Source: Cervus elaphus (Eukaryota; Chordata; Mammalia; Artiodactyla; Cervidae). Taken from it: a stretch of 64,000 nt of DNA. The notes beneath the pieces are model-generated. The model did no database searches, was not told the DNA's origin, and saw nothing but the letters and a program-made list of their open reading frames with translations. Below are positions 45,491 through 56,574 of the stretch, piece by piece; position 1 is the stretch's first letter, and every line of letters begins with the position of its first letter. The position numbers and the translations under genes were made by a program. The stretch covers positions 38,708,001-38,772,000 of the forward strand of contig NC_057831.1 of NCBI RefSeq assembly GCF_910594005.1, in the 5' to 3' direction.

Positions 45491-46429
45491 ATTCTTTTTT
45501 TTTTTTTTACTGATTGTATTGATGTAAACCTTTTGCTTATGACTTTACCCAGTTAATCGCTTAACATATTGGTTAGTCAAAGATACAGCCTAAGATATCG
45601 TTAGACACAGGACAGCTTCATTGGTCACATTTCTGGAAGCTCTGGCAGTTGAGTGATCTGAGTTCAAGCAACTTTACAGGCTCTAGGATTTATAGAGTTA
45701 GAATAGTCTGGGACTTTCTCCCCTCTCTGGCTTATACTAACCCACCGTTCTTACACCTACCTCAGTTGAATTTAAAGATTAATAAAAGCCCCAGAGGATA
45801 ATGCATAAATTTTAGAATTAAAGTAGTAGAGAGGAAGAAAAAAAAAATCACTCAGAAATGCAATGCTCAGAAAATAAAATAATTCCTGAATTCTACCATG
45901 GGAGTTTTCTATAGGTTTTATTGTATTTACACATTCATCAGATATAGCTCTAGATATAATATTTATAAGATAAAATTAAAACTCAAAATAGATAAAAATA
46001 GATTAAGATTTAGAAATGAAGAGTCACAATATAAAAGTCAGTTGTGAAACGGCAGATGAGATTACACAGACTGGATTAATTTTGGTTTCTCAGGACAGGT
46101 TTATAGAAAGAGATCAGTGTTGTCTCAGGGAGAAGAAGAAGTAGTTTTTCCTTGGCTTGTGAGGCCCCTTGGCTGGGATACGCAGAAGGAGAGACTGCAA
46201 GGCTGGCCACAGGGTATAATCTGACCATCGGGAGGATAGGATCAAATCTGCGGCAGTGTTCAGAGGTCTCCATTGAATGTAGGAAGAAACAGGGGAGCCA
46301 TAACCACTGAAGCGATATGTTGAAAATGGCAGCCAGGAGAGCAATTCTAGAAGTATTAGGCTGAGCTTTGTCTCCAGGACAAGGGTCTTCCTGATTCTCC
46401 TGGATCATCCACAAAGCCTTCTATTGACA
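45491..46429. other. Unidentified stretch
   Basis: AT-rich to 46030, then more balanced. A 112-codon minus frame (46076-46414) overlaps a second minus frame of 76 codons. I recognise no family in it. Confidence 0.4.
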
Positions 46430-46620
46430 TCCCACTGCTGCTGAGGCCGTTGAAGACCGTGTCTGGCGAGAGGCTGAATGCGAGAAGCAGTTGTGACAAA
46501 CACAGAGCCCTCCCTCCTGATGGGCTGACGGTGCCGGGCTCTCAGAGCACGTAACGCGCTTGTTAGGGTTTGGTGAATAGCACCGATCTCCACGGAGGAC
46601 GATTTGGTTCCCATAGCGAA
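46430..46620. other. CpG-dense islet, unidentified
   Basis: About 13 CpG lie within roughly 190 bases, including GTAACGCGCTT at 46552, while the flanks are CpG-poor. An 81-codon minus frame (46405-46650) spans it and includes TSALRALRARHRQPIRREG. No repeat family or protein domain was recognised. It could be a hypomethylated regulatory element, an exon or a recent insertion. Confidence 0.4.
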
Positions 46621-46677
46621 GTCATCAGCACAGAGGAAGAATTCAGCCAATTATGCCTCATCTCATCAGTCCTGTTT

Positions 46678-46770
46678 AGATGGTAACCCCATGGGGCATG
46701 GACCATGTCTTTCCCTGTGTATTGTACAGTGTTGAGGAAACATTTGGCACTCAATAAATACCATTCGAGA
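46678..46770 (+). mobile_element. L2 LINE 3' end
   Basis: 'gcatggaccatgtctttccc', 'tgtgtattgtacagtgttga' and 'catttggcactcaataaata' match the sense L2 3' end in order. Confidence 0.65.
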
Positions 46771-46910
46771 GCTTGTTTCTTGTCTCCCTCAGCCTCCCAC
46801 TGAGCTGATCTGAGGCAGGAATTCCCTTTGAAGTTCCTCATCCTCATGCTTTTGATAAATAACATAGAGGCACAGAGAGAGATGAGGCATCCATACAGTC
46901 GTGGAACTGT

Positions 46911-46937
46911 TTACCAGCTGAACTACCAGGGAAGCCC
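46911..46937 (-). mobile_element. Bov-tA head scrap, antisense
   Basis: 'ttaccagctgaactaccagg' plus 'gaagccc' is the first about 27 bases of the Bov-tA tRNA head and nothing else. A deletion remnant is the simplest reading, because normal 5' truncation would keep the other end. Confidence 0.7.
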
Positions 46938-47550
46938 TTTTTGGTCTTCATAGATGACAAATACTATCTCTGTAGTGATTTAGCTGGGGGGTAAGAGGCA
47001 TATTTAGTGCGACCGTGTCGTATAAAAAACTCTTCTTCCATAAACAATGTCTTACTTCTTATTTCTCATGGATTTATGATTATGATTTATGGTTTCAAAT
47101 ATCTATTATTATCACTGCCAGGTTGTCTTGCTGAACTGAGAGGTAGAGCCCTTTTAAGTTTTAGTTCACTTTGGTAGTTCATAAGTTTTGTTATGTAAAG
47201 AGAAAAGCAAAGTATAGGTGGATAAGATGTTAGAAGAGAAAATAAAAGATAGACACTGTAAGATAAAAAAGGATTTTAAAAAAAGGAATCTATAGTAAAT
47301 TTAATAAGCCCTGTCCAGGAGTTGCTCAGAGCATTGAATGTGTCTCTGTTGAAAAATGACTTTTCATTTTATATTGTAAAATATTACAATTTTTGCATCA
47401 GAGAAAAATATTTCCAAAGCCCTTTTTTAATAGGTACTGAGATTTAGGGAGAAAAAAAAAAAGGAGAATAATATGTTACAAGTGAAATAAGGTATCCGAA
47501 TTAGCATGTGCATATAATATGTTACCAAATACATTACCAAAAAAATATAC
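46938..47550. other. No recognised feature
   Basis: AT-rich sequence with an A run at 47452-47462. Confidence 0.5.
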
Positions 47551-47867
47551 CTTCCCTGATTAGCTCACTTGGTAAAGAATCTGCCTGCAAAGCAGGTGAC
47601 CCCAGTTTGATTCCTGGGTTGGGAAGATACCCTGGAGAAGGGATAGGCTACCCACTCCAGTATTCTTGGTCTTCTCTTGTGGCTCAGTTGGTAAAGAATC
47701 CGCCTGCAATGTGGAAGACCTGGGTTTGATTCCTGGGTTGGGAAGATCCCCTGGAGAAGAGAAAAGTTACCCACTCCAGTATTCTGGCCTGGAGAATTCC
47801 ATGGACTATACAGTCCATGGGATCACAAAGAGTCGGACGTGACGGAACAACTTTCACTTTCACTTTT
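47551..47867 (+). mobile_element. Bov-tA sesquimer
   Basis: Two heads in sense orientation: 'gctcacttggtaaagaatct' near 47563 and 'ggctcagttggtaaagaatc' near 47681. They are joined at 'ccactccagtattcttggtc', and the copy ends in repeated CTTTCA. Confidence 0.94.
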
Positions 47868-49008
47868 CTTTCCATATTGGAAAATATCTCAAGGTGTTGT
47901 AGTCCTAACTATTGAGGCCAAGGCATCTGATATTATGAAAGACAGGTACTAATAAGGTTAAATAATCTCTAGGAGATGTGGCTATGTGGTGGAACAAAGA
48001 CAATTCTAATTCTTTTTCATATAAAAATAATTTTATTTCTTTTTTCAAAAGAAATTTCAAAAACTCATAGTACCGAGTTTTTCTCTCTCCTTTCCTCTCC
48101 CCCTGTTTTTGCCTTTTTCTCTTTCCCTTCCTTCTCCTTTTTGTTTTTCCCTTTTTCTTCTTCTTAAGCGTTTTAATTATTTTTTATCTGAAAACTTGTG
48201 AGCCTGAGGGTTTACCTTGGACTTTGATTCAGGAAAACACTTAGTGTATCTTACCTTGAGTAATGAGCAAGATGAGAATAAGGCATGAAACAGCCATGAT
48301 CTTAAAGAGATGTGTCATACTTACTCATGTTTCCTTTGAAGACAAAGTAAAACAGCTACATTATGCCTTAAAATGTGTTGCAGATCTAAAAAGCAATGAT
48401 GTAAATTAGGAATATCTTGATCCAAAGATCATAGAGATTTTCTTTTTGAAAATTTCCCATTTTGTTGTTGATTTCTTAAACTTTACCCTTAAATTAAGGC
48501 CAAAGGGTAAAGACATTAAAATTTTAAAACTGAAAACGTAGAAATTCACTCCGTGCATTGGGTATTTTATCACCTTTGGTCATTGGAATGAGTTCTCTGA
48601 TTAAAATCAGAGTTATAGCATCTCATATGAAAGTGGACTTAGCCCTCGTCCGTGTAGAATCAGATCATAGCTAGAGGGCTGTGTTCGGTATTCAGTGCCA
48701 TGTGACCTCAGAACAATGAATGACATACTGAAAGGAATTTCATTGCTTCAATATATTAGTGAAAGGTTAGAAGAAACAGTGAATTCTTTATTAAGAAAAG
48801 AGAAGAATGAAAAAGTAGGTGTGTTGGAAAACTTAAAAATGATGGCTTGGAACCAGGGGTGGCATGGTGGTTAATTAGACTCTTTGAATGATTATCTTTT
48901 CTGCCATAGCTATTAAGCTATAAACAAGAAAGATGGGATTTATAAGTACAAGTGATGCTGATGAGCAGGGTGTTCAAATGTGAATGATGATCCTTAACTT
49001 GAGATCAC
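47868..49008. other. No recognised feature except a pyrimidine tract
   Basis: 48078-48167 is about 90 bases of C/T-rich sequence. The rest is AT-rich, with nothing recognised. Confidence 0.5.
48078..48167. repeat. Polypyrimidine tract
   Basis: Runs of CTCTCC, TTTCC and CTTTTTC. A plus frame across it (47976-48167) is an artefact of low complexity. Confidence 0.8.
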
Positions 49009-49233
49009 ATAGCAGTTGATCTTGTCACTCAGTCGTGTCTGACTCTTTGTGACCCCATGGACTGTAGCCCACCAGGCTCCTTCGCCCATGGGATTTTCCG
49101 GGCAAGAATACTGGAGTGGGTTGCCATTTCTTTGTCCAAGGGATCTTCCTGACCCAGAGTTATAACCCGGGTCTCCTGCATTGCAGGCAGACTCTTGACC
49201 ATTTGAGCTACCAGGGAGTCCTAAATAGCAGTT
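49009..49233 (-). mobile_element. Bov-tA SINE, antisense, with TSD
   Basis: Body about 49018-49224, from 'cttgtcactcagtcgtgtct' to head 'gagctaccagggagtcct'. ATAGCAGTT flanks it at 49009-49017 and 49225-49233, and the repeat extends to 12 bases with one mismatch. Confidence 0.95.
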
Positions 49234-49239
49234 AATGTC

Positions 49240-49870
49240 CCAAATCAGATCCATTCATTCAGTTAGTCTTTCGGTAAACAATAACTGATACCATGCACTG
49301 GAGAAGACACTGATAACTGCTAGAAAATGCGGGGTGAGTGAAAATGATGTGTTAATACTAACTGAACTTGTGGATTTCAGTTTCTAAAAGGACAGAGTTG
49401 AGTCAACCAACTACAGATTTGGTATTTAGTTATACTGTGGTGAATACTAGGTATAGAGGTATACAGAGATAAGAAAGCATATGACAGAGGGAATCTGGGC
49501 TTTTCTAAAAATGGGTTGGGGCATTCATGAAAGCCTTCACAGAGGAAATGATATTATTCTATGATGTGAAATGGAGGAGAGCAGAGACGAGAATGGGCCA
49601 GGTGAACGGAAGAGCATACACAAATAAGGACCCAGGAAGGAAGTCCTAGAGAAGAAGCACCAAAGCCCACTTCACAGATGAGACAGCTGTGTGATGAGGA
49701 CCCAGAAAGAGAGAGAGAGTGTTCTGAGATAAGAAAGGTGAGTTTTGTGGGCTTTGATAGGAATTTTGGGATATAATCAAGGAGAGGCATTAACAAACAG
49801 GGGGTTGTTATCACAAATTTTGCATTTTTCCAAGATCATATTAACTGTATTGTGGAAAATAGTTTGAAAG
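49240..49870 (-). mobile_element. L2 LINE region, antisense
   Basis: 'gcattcatgaaagccttcac', 'agaggaaatgatattattct' and 'gaatgggccaggtgaacgga' follow the antisense L2 text (ggaaggcctctctgaggagg, then gagcattccaggca). The far part to 49870 is weaker. Confidence 0.5.
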
Positions 49871-49964
49871 GTTTCAAGGTCATATACTGGGAGATGTTTT
49901 AGAAGGCTATTTAGCATTCTTCACCAAATAGTTATTAGCACCATCTATTAATATATACCAGGCA

Positions 49965-49996
49965 TGTGTGTGTGTGTGTGTGTGTTTGTGTGTGTG
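49965..49996. repeat. (TG)n microsatellite
   Basis: About 15 TG units with one TTTG interruption. Confidence 0.92.
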
Positions 49997-50069
49997 CATA
50001 AGGTGGCAGTGACAAAGAAAATTAAAATCATGTATGCCTGCAGAGAGTTTCTAGGCATTAAACAAGTAC

Positions 50070-50380
50070 ATGTAATCATTTAATGAACAATCACTGACTG
50101 CCTACTATATGCAGGCACTTCGTTAGGTACTGCATATTTAGAGCTAAACTAAATAGATGTTACCTCTGCTCTTGTGGGGTTTATATGGAGCCGTGATGGA
50201 GAGAGATGATAAACAGTAAGGCAAGCAAGCAAAAATGTAAGTACAAGTTCAATTAATATTTGAAGGGAATTTCATGGGACCATGAGAGAAAATGATGAAG
50301 ACTGCTGATCAAAGAAATATATCTGAGAAATGATGCTTATTTGAGGGTTGAATAGTGACAGGGATTAGCCAGGCTGAGTA
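50070..50380 (-). mobile_element. L2 LINE 3' region, antisense
   Basis: 'gactgcctactatatgcagg', 'cttgtggggtttatatggag' and 'gtgacagggattagccaggc' are antisense L2 words in the right order. Confidence 0.7.
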
Positions 50381-50503
50381 CTATTATTCTGTATTCACTA
50401 TATTATTTTATATTTGATTTTTGCAGCATTTATCCATATTTTACATTTTTGACTTGGAACATATAATCAATTTGAATGTTGGGAAATATTTAATTTGTTA
50501 AAT

Positions 50504-51910
50504 TTACACCAGTTCGGTCACTTAGTCATGTTCAACTTTTTGCAACCCCATGGACTGCACCACACCAGGCTTCCCTGTCCATTACCAAATCCCGGAGCCT
50601 ACACAAACTCATGTCCATTGAGCTGGTGATGCCATCCAACCATCTCATCCTCTGTCATCCACTTCTCCTCCAGCCTTCAATCTTTCCCAGCATCAGGGTC
50701 TTTTCCAATGAGTCAGTTCTTCGCATCAGGTGGCCAAAGTATTAGTTTCAGCTTTAGCATCAGTCCTTCCAATGAATATTCAGGACTAATTTCCTTTAGG
50801 ATGGACTGGTTGGGTCTCCTTGCTGTCCAAGGGACTCTCAAGAATCTTCTCCAACACCACAGTTTAAAAGCATCAATTCTTCAGTGCTCAGCTTTCTTTG
50901 TAGTTAAACTCTCACATCCATACATGACTACTGGAAAAACCACAGCTCTGACTGGATGGATCTTTGATGGCAAAGTAATGTCTCTGCTTTTTAATATGCT
51001 GTCTAGGTTGGTCATAACTTTCCTTCCAAGGAGTAAGCATCTTTTAATTTCATGGCTGCAGTCACCATCTGCAGTGATTTTGGAGCCCAAGAAAATAAAG
51101 TCTGTCACGGTTTCCATTGTTTCTCCATCTATTTGCCATGAAGTGATGGGACAGGATGCCATAATCTTAGTTTTCTGAATGTTGAGTTTTAAGCCCACTT
51201 TTTCACTCTCCTCCTTCACTTTCATCAAGAGGTTCTTTGGTTCTTCTTCACTTTCTGCCATAAGTGTGATGTCATCTGCATATCTGAGGTGATTGATATT
51301 TCTCCCAGCAATCTTGATTACAGCTTTTGCTTCATCCAGTCCAGCATTTCACATGATATATCTGCATATAAGTTAAATAAGCAGAGTGAGAATATACAGC
51401 CTTGATGTACTCCTTTCCCAATTTCAAACTGGCATGTTTTTCCATGTCCATTTCTAACTGTTACTTCTTGACCTGCATACAGATTTCTCAGGAAGCAGGT
51501 CAGGTGCTCTGCTATCGCCGTCTCTTGAAGAATTTTCCAGAGTTTGTTGTGATGTACACAGTCAAAGCCTCTGGCATAGTCAATAAAGCAGAAGTAGATG
51601 TTTTTCTGGAACTCTCTTGCTTTTTCAATGATCCAACAGATGTTGGCAATTTGATCTCTGGTTCCTCTCCCTTTTCTAAATCCATCTTGAACATCTGGAA
51701 GTTCATGGTTCATGTATTGTTAATGCCTGACTTGGAGAATTTTGAGCATTACTTTGCTAGCATGTGAGATGAGTGCAATTGTGCAGTAGTTTGAGCCTTC
51801 TTTGGCATTGCCTTTCTTTGAGATTGGAATCAGAACTGACCTTTTCCAGTCCTGTGGCCACTGCTGAGTTTTCCAAATTTCCTGGCATATTGAGTGCAGC
51901 ACTTTTGAAT
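50504..51910 (-). mobile_element. BovB (RTE) LINE, antisense, keeps much of the RT
   Basis: The longest BovB here, about 1.4 kb. On the minus strand, from 51902: KTQQWPQDWKRSVLIPISKK; after one stop, GFRKGRGTRDQIANICWIIE and FIDYARGFDCVHHNKLWKIL; then, in another frame, LRYADDITL with the YADD box at 51271-51282. After that come MKVKEESEKVGLKLNIQKTK and the C-terminal ITADGDCSHEIKR. The endonuclease and 5' end are missing. At least one stop, one frameshift and several changes in RT motifs (FDYAKAFD replaced by IDYARGFD) make it inactive. Confidence 0.96.
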
Positions 51911-52194
51911 ACTGAGTTATGTAATAAACTTGTGAATATTTAGAGAAACATTAGCTATATCATAATTAATAAATTGAACTGAAGAAAAAGTAGTAATTAC
52001 TGCTCTTCACACCAGAAAGTCTTTTTAACACTAACATGGAAGTCATCTCCAAAGACCTAAGAGAGAAGTCTTCCTCCTAGGAAGTTGTACTCTTCTTCAC
52101 ATGCCTCCATTTAATAGTGTGCCCTGCCTTGTGTAGCCATTCAGTTCAGTATATCTGTTAATATATTTGCTCTCTGTTATGCTTTTGTACATTC
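51911..52194. other. No recognised feature
   Basis: AT-rich gap between BovB and L2. Confidence 0.5.
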
Positions 52195-53310
52195 ACAAAG
52201 TGCATTCATTGGTTTATTAGGCATCCATCGGGTGCCAACTTCAAACCAAGTGCAACGATGGCAGCTGGTATAGAAAGGCAAATAAAACATGGACCCTGCT
52301 GAATGAAGGAGCATTCAGATGAGAGGAAGCTAGAGAGAAATGCGTCTGTTATCATCGAAAGCACAGCCATCTCTTTAACAGAGCTAACCTGGAAGGGTAT
52401 GGTAGCACAACATATCTTGATCAGTCAAGGGGAACAGACAAGACCTTCTGGAAGATGGTTCCCTTGAATTGAATTTGTTCTTAAAAACATTGTAGGGAGA
52501 GGAAAAAGCATGGTCAAAGGCTCAAAAACAGCACCAGTAGGGGTCATTCATTAAATAACCAATTGGTTGGCTTTATTGGAGCAGGTAGTGGCAACCACTC
52601 CAGTATTCTTGCCTAGAGAATTTCACGGACAGGGGAGCCTGGTGGGCTACAGGGTAGCCTGTAAGGGTTGCAGATTTGGACACGATTGAGTGACTAGCAC
52701 TTATTGAGCTAGCAATAATGAGCTAGCACTAGCACTTACGAGCAGAGCGTTTATTTATCCCAAGTTATCAACACCTCCTGTGTACAGCATCCTTTGGCAA
52801 GTATTAATAGATACAGAGCTGCTCAAGAAAGACGTTGATCCCTCCTCTGGACATTTATAGATTATTAGGGAATGGCAAAGGGTGAATTAGAAAATCAGAG
52901 AGAGAGCAGATTATTAAGGGCCTTATTTATTAAGTGAATGTATCTACATTTAATCCTGCTTAAGTAAGGAAATTGCAGGGTCAATTAAACTTTATCTAAG
53001 AAAGATCAGCCTGGTTGTAGAGCAGAAGATAGATTGGGGAGGTGAAGATATTCAAGTTTTAACATAAGAAGAGTAATTAGGAGACTGTTCTAAGGATTGA
53101 GGCAAGAACCGATGGATGCCTGAACTAAGGCAGGAAGATGTTATGGATGAGGTTAATTTAGAGACATTAAGGAGGTAGAACCTATAGATCTTTTGGACCA
53201 ATTAGCTCTGGGGGATGAAAGAGAAAAAGGAGTCTAGGGTGACTCCTGGTATCCTGGCTTGGGAGGCTGTGTGAATGTTGCTGCAATTCCTCAAGACTGG
53301 GAACCATGGA
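52195..53310 (-). mobile_element. L2 LINE block, antisense, split by Bov-A
   Basis: 'gtttattaggcatccatcgg' and 'gcaaataaaacatggaccct' start the first part. After the SINE at 52579-52705, 'gtttatttatcccaagttat' starts another L2 end. Then 'gtagagcagaagatagattg', 'ggatgcctgaactaaggcag' and 'ggagtctagggtgactcctg' follow the deeper antisense L2 3' region. Together it is the longest L2 block in the window, probably two overlapping copies. Confidence 0.65.
52579..52705 (+). mobile_element. Bov-A SINE monomer
   Basis: 'gagcaggtagtggcaaccac', 'tccagtattcttgcctagag' and 'ttggacacgattgagtgact' identify it. A short internal duplication (ctacagggtagcctgtaagg) is present near 52648. The GAGCTAGCA words just after it may reflect its insertion site. 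Confidence 0.85.
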
Positions 53311-54765
53311 AACACAGGTGTTAGAATGAATCCTATGCATTCATATGCATAGGAATACATATGTAATCCTATGCATTTATGTATCATTATGTTCTTAAAA
53401 AATTAAGAGCTCCTTGCAAACAGGAAGAACTTCTTAGACCTTCCTTATAACTTTACACCTTTCCACACTCTAAGCTGTCTTTCTACCTATACTATTAATA
53501 TAAACTCAAAAATGATCATATAATCAGTTGAGAATTAGATTTTTATTCTCCTGTAGAGAAGAATTTCAGTTTGAGTGAAAAGGTAACTTTTGGCAATACA
53601 CTGAGAAAAGAACATCTAAGCTAGGAGCAGATGACATTCTTTATCTCTGAGCTACATTTCATAGGAAAATATTAAAAAAATATATAAATCTTTCATATCC
53701 CTAAGTAAATGCAGATTCATTTTTTTTTTCTGAAAGGAAAATTTCAAAAGATTTCTGATCATTTTTGTTAAAAAGTAGCTATTCTACTTGACAGTCCACA
53801 ATCTACTCCTATATTTAGTGATCCATGGCTTAGAGGGGCAATTCTTCATAGCCACACAACCTTTCCTCTCAAGAAATCACCTCTTAATTAAAGAAGGAAA
53901 GGTACCACTTCAAAGAATATTCAAGTAACCCATAGGAAATGCTACAGTAAAGGTTGTACTTTACTTCTTAAAGTATAAGAAGAAAAGGAAAGTCTATGTA
54001 AGAAGTGAATGTCTTACTGATTTCAGAGTCCTAAGCTGAGTCTCCCACCTCCTCAAGACATACCCCCATTTTGATTGAACCTCTTTATCTTCCTTCTGTA
54101 CCCTTCTGTTTAGGCTGGTAGAAGAGATACAGTCATGTTGGGAAGAACAGGTACTGAGTACTGCTCAGTAGCAAATTAACAAGAGAACACACACTCAGGA
54201 AGCTTGAGGCTAAAAGAGAGCTCAAGTTAACTAAGTTTCTTGAATATTATTAACTCTGGGAGAGCTATGCATTTGTAAAGATGAAGAAAGCATATATAAG
54301 ACAGAAAAACTACTTTCCAGACACTTAGAGTTTGCGTGCAAAGTCTGAACAGACAGCCAGTGTAGTGTATATCTGGAATCGTTCTTATGAAACCATGTAG
54401 CTAACTTCTTTCCCACAGAGCTTATATGCCTCCCCCAGTGATGATGACCATTTAATTTATTTTTCATTTCTTTAAGAATTGAAAGGGAAGAGTCTAAGAA
54501 TTTCACAATGTCTAAATTACGATAAAGAGACTAAATATGGATATAGAATTTTGTAAACCTTATGTTTGTCAATGTAGCATGCCATCATAATGGTATAGAT
54601 TGTACCTCAGTTCATTTGATGTCATGGGGACCAAGTTTGCTCTTTAATCATTTAGAAATGAGCATTGTGGCCTGCATTGCAATTACAAGCATGCCTTTCT
54701 CTTAAAGCATATTTTGCAGAGATGGCCACAGCTTAAGGCAGAAGAGTGCTGTTTCATATGGGGGC
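53311..54765. other. No recognised feature
   Basis: AT-rich sequence. A local repeat of 'cctatgcattcatatgcata' type words at 53329-53380 forms small direct and inverted repeats. No exon-like segment was seen. Confidence 0.5.
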
Positions 54766-55257
54766 TTGAAGGCAAGAGAAGACATTGAAGGGTCCCAAAC
54801 AGAGTCTACAATGACCAGAAAATACAGCAGGGGCACTTCTGCACACAGGTCCAGCCTTTCCTCATTGAAGGTTTATGGGGCTTGTAATGTCAGGACTCAT
54901 GAATTTCAGGGACTGTACTTGTCCTTGGATCAGATTTGGAAGCAGCTTTTGATCAGTGAAGTGAAACAATTAATTATAATAAATAATGCTACTAGGAGTC
55001 CTCACACCCAGCTAAAGGAGGCGGGGAGCCAAAGAAATAAAGCTGGTCTTTGGCAGAACCTCAGCATCTGGCTGTCTGGATCAGATCCTGTTTGGCTATG
55101 GCACCCACAGCTCACTAAGCCGTGGGTGAAAGGCACAGTTGCTCTATCTTTTCATCTGGTGGGCAGTATCAAGTTCTGGTGGGTGGAGTGGGTAGTTGAA
55201 GGAGGTCAAAAGAATCAGGGAGGAATGCAAAATTTCTTTCTATTCATCTATATTTGA
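54766..55257 (+). other. Longest frame outside recognised repeats (163 codons)
   Basis: A frame of 163 codons runs from an alternative start to TGA. The predicted chain is rich in Trp near its end (KFWWVEWVV) and then becomes Phe-rich. No domain, signal peptide, repeated motif or splice structure is recognised, and codon use looks random. The segment is less AT-rich than its flanks and shows no repeat family. I treat it as non-coding unless homology shows otherwise. Confidence 0.2.
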
Positions 55258-55712
55258 TTGCTTTGTGCCCTGAAGCACAGTGATTTAATTATTTTCATCA
55301 TTGCCTCGGCTTCCTCAGCTACCAATCTCATTGAGGGCAATAAAACTATTCAGCCTTTACAAAAAATGCAGCCATAATAATTTTTGACTCGATGAATAGC
55401 TAAGGCTATAAAATCAGCTCCTTGGATGACCACATCCAATTGAAAACACCATTGTAGGGTTTTCTCAACAGTTAAAGTAAAACATAACCTTATATGAGAG
55501 AAGTAGCCTGCCTGTGGTTTTCATAATAGATACTTGTTATTATCTGTTGCCTAAAACTAACATCACCATCTCTTATCCACAGAGGCGGGTGTGGGGCTGG
55601 AGGGTAGCCAGAAATGAGTCCTTTTGGTCTGGACAAAAGCAAGTCAAAAGATACAGCTGGGTCAGAAATGCTACAAATGGAGAGGAATCGGGAGCTGGGT
55701 AGAGGCGTAGGG
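55258..55712. other. No recognised feature
   Basis: AT-rich, then more balanced near 55580-55710. Nothing recognised. Confidence 0.5.
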
Positions 55713-55838
55713 ACTCAATGGACATGAGTTTGAGTAAACTCCAGGAGTTGGTGATGGACAGGGAGGCCTGGCGTGCTGCGATTCATGGGGTCGCAAAGAG
55801 TCAGACATGACTGAGCGACTGAACTGAGAACTGAGAGA
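55713..55838 (+). mobile_element. BovB (RTE) LINE 3' end, very short
   Basis: The last about 125 bases of BovB: 'gactcaatggacatgagttt', 'ggacagggaggcctggcgtg', 'catgactgagcgactgaact'. Near consensus, so a severe 5' truncation of a fairly young copy. Confidence 0.93.
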
Positions 55839-55978
55839 GGTAGGGAGATATCAGAAATGAACCAGAAGGTCCTGGGATTCCGCTAAAAGCATAATTTCCT
55901 TGAAAGGTCACAGCAGGAGGTACAGGTTCTGTCTGGAACTGGGACCCTTCCCTCTGGGTTTGTACATGCCTTCTGATT

Positions 55979-56004
55979 TGTGTGTGTGTGTGTGTGTGTG
56001 TGTG
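55979..56004. repeat. (TG)n microsatellite
   Basis: Thirteen TG units, uninterrupted. Confidence 0.95.
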
Positions 56005-56079
56005 CATACATTTTAATTTAACATTCTTTATTTGTGTGATTTCTTTATTAAAAAATGCTTTCAGGATCCAAATCTTGGC

Positions 56080-56240
56080 TTGCTGTAAACTTGAACAAGT
56101 TAATTCTAAGCTAGCTTTTCTCATTTGGAACAGGGGACAACAAAAGTGCTATTTCACAAGTACTTGCATGGGATATGTGAATGTCCAGCACTTACCCCAG
56201 TGCCTGTTCTGAGTAAATACACAATAATGTCAATGATTGT
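56080..56240 (+). mobile_element. MIR SINE
   Basis: 'acttgaacaagttaattcta', 'tttctcatttggaacagggg', 'cagtgcctgttctgagtaaa' follow MIR core to 3' end. Confidence 0.6.
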
Positions 56241-56409
56241 TTATTGATTGATTTTTCCAGCCCCGCTGTTTCCATCATACTTACATACTCACTCAGTTCC
56301 CTAAACCCACCATGTGGCTGGGTTGGAGACGATGTGTTATTCAATGCTGAACAGGACCCATCACCTAGAAAGTATTGTGTTAGAGAGATGGAGTGAGGAG
56401 TGCTCCTGG

Positions 56410-56428
56410 GTGTGTGTGTGTGTGTGTG
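56410..56428. repeat. (GT)n microsatellite
   Basis: Nine GT units, uninterrupted. Confidence 0.9.
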
Positions 56429-56516
56429 AGTGATTTGGGTTGGGTGGGTCCTCTTGAAGATATGTTTAACCAGTATAGCAGTTAAGCTCTTCCAAAAATG
56501 TAGTGCCTACCCAGTG

Positions 56517-56574
56517 ATATTTCACTACCCATATGTGGGTATATTACCCACATATTTCACTACCCATATGTGGG
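56517..56574. repeat. Tandem duplication, 35-bp period
   Basis: The 23 bases starting 'atatttcactacccatatg' at 56517 recur exactly at 56552, so the unit is 35 bases. Between the two lies 'tatattacccacat', which pairs with the TGTGGGTA on its left. The second copy runs straight into the Bov-tA head at 56573. Confidence 0.9.

Noticed and set aside
46076..46414. 112-codon minus frame that looked like retroviral protein at first
   Set aside because: No recognisable retroviral motif (no zinc knuckle, protease or envelope signature) and no LTR pair was found around it.
50708..51178. 156-codon plus frame
   Set aside because: Antisense of the BovB C-terminal region; the minus strand carries the recognisable protein text.
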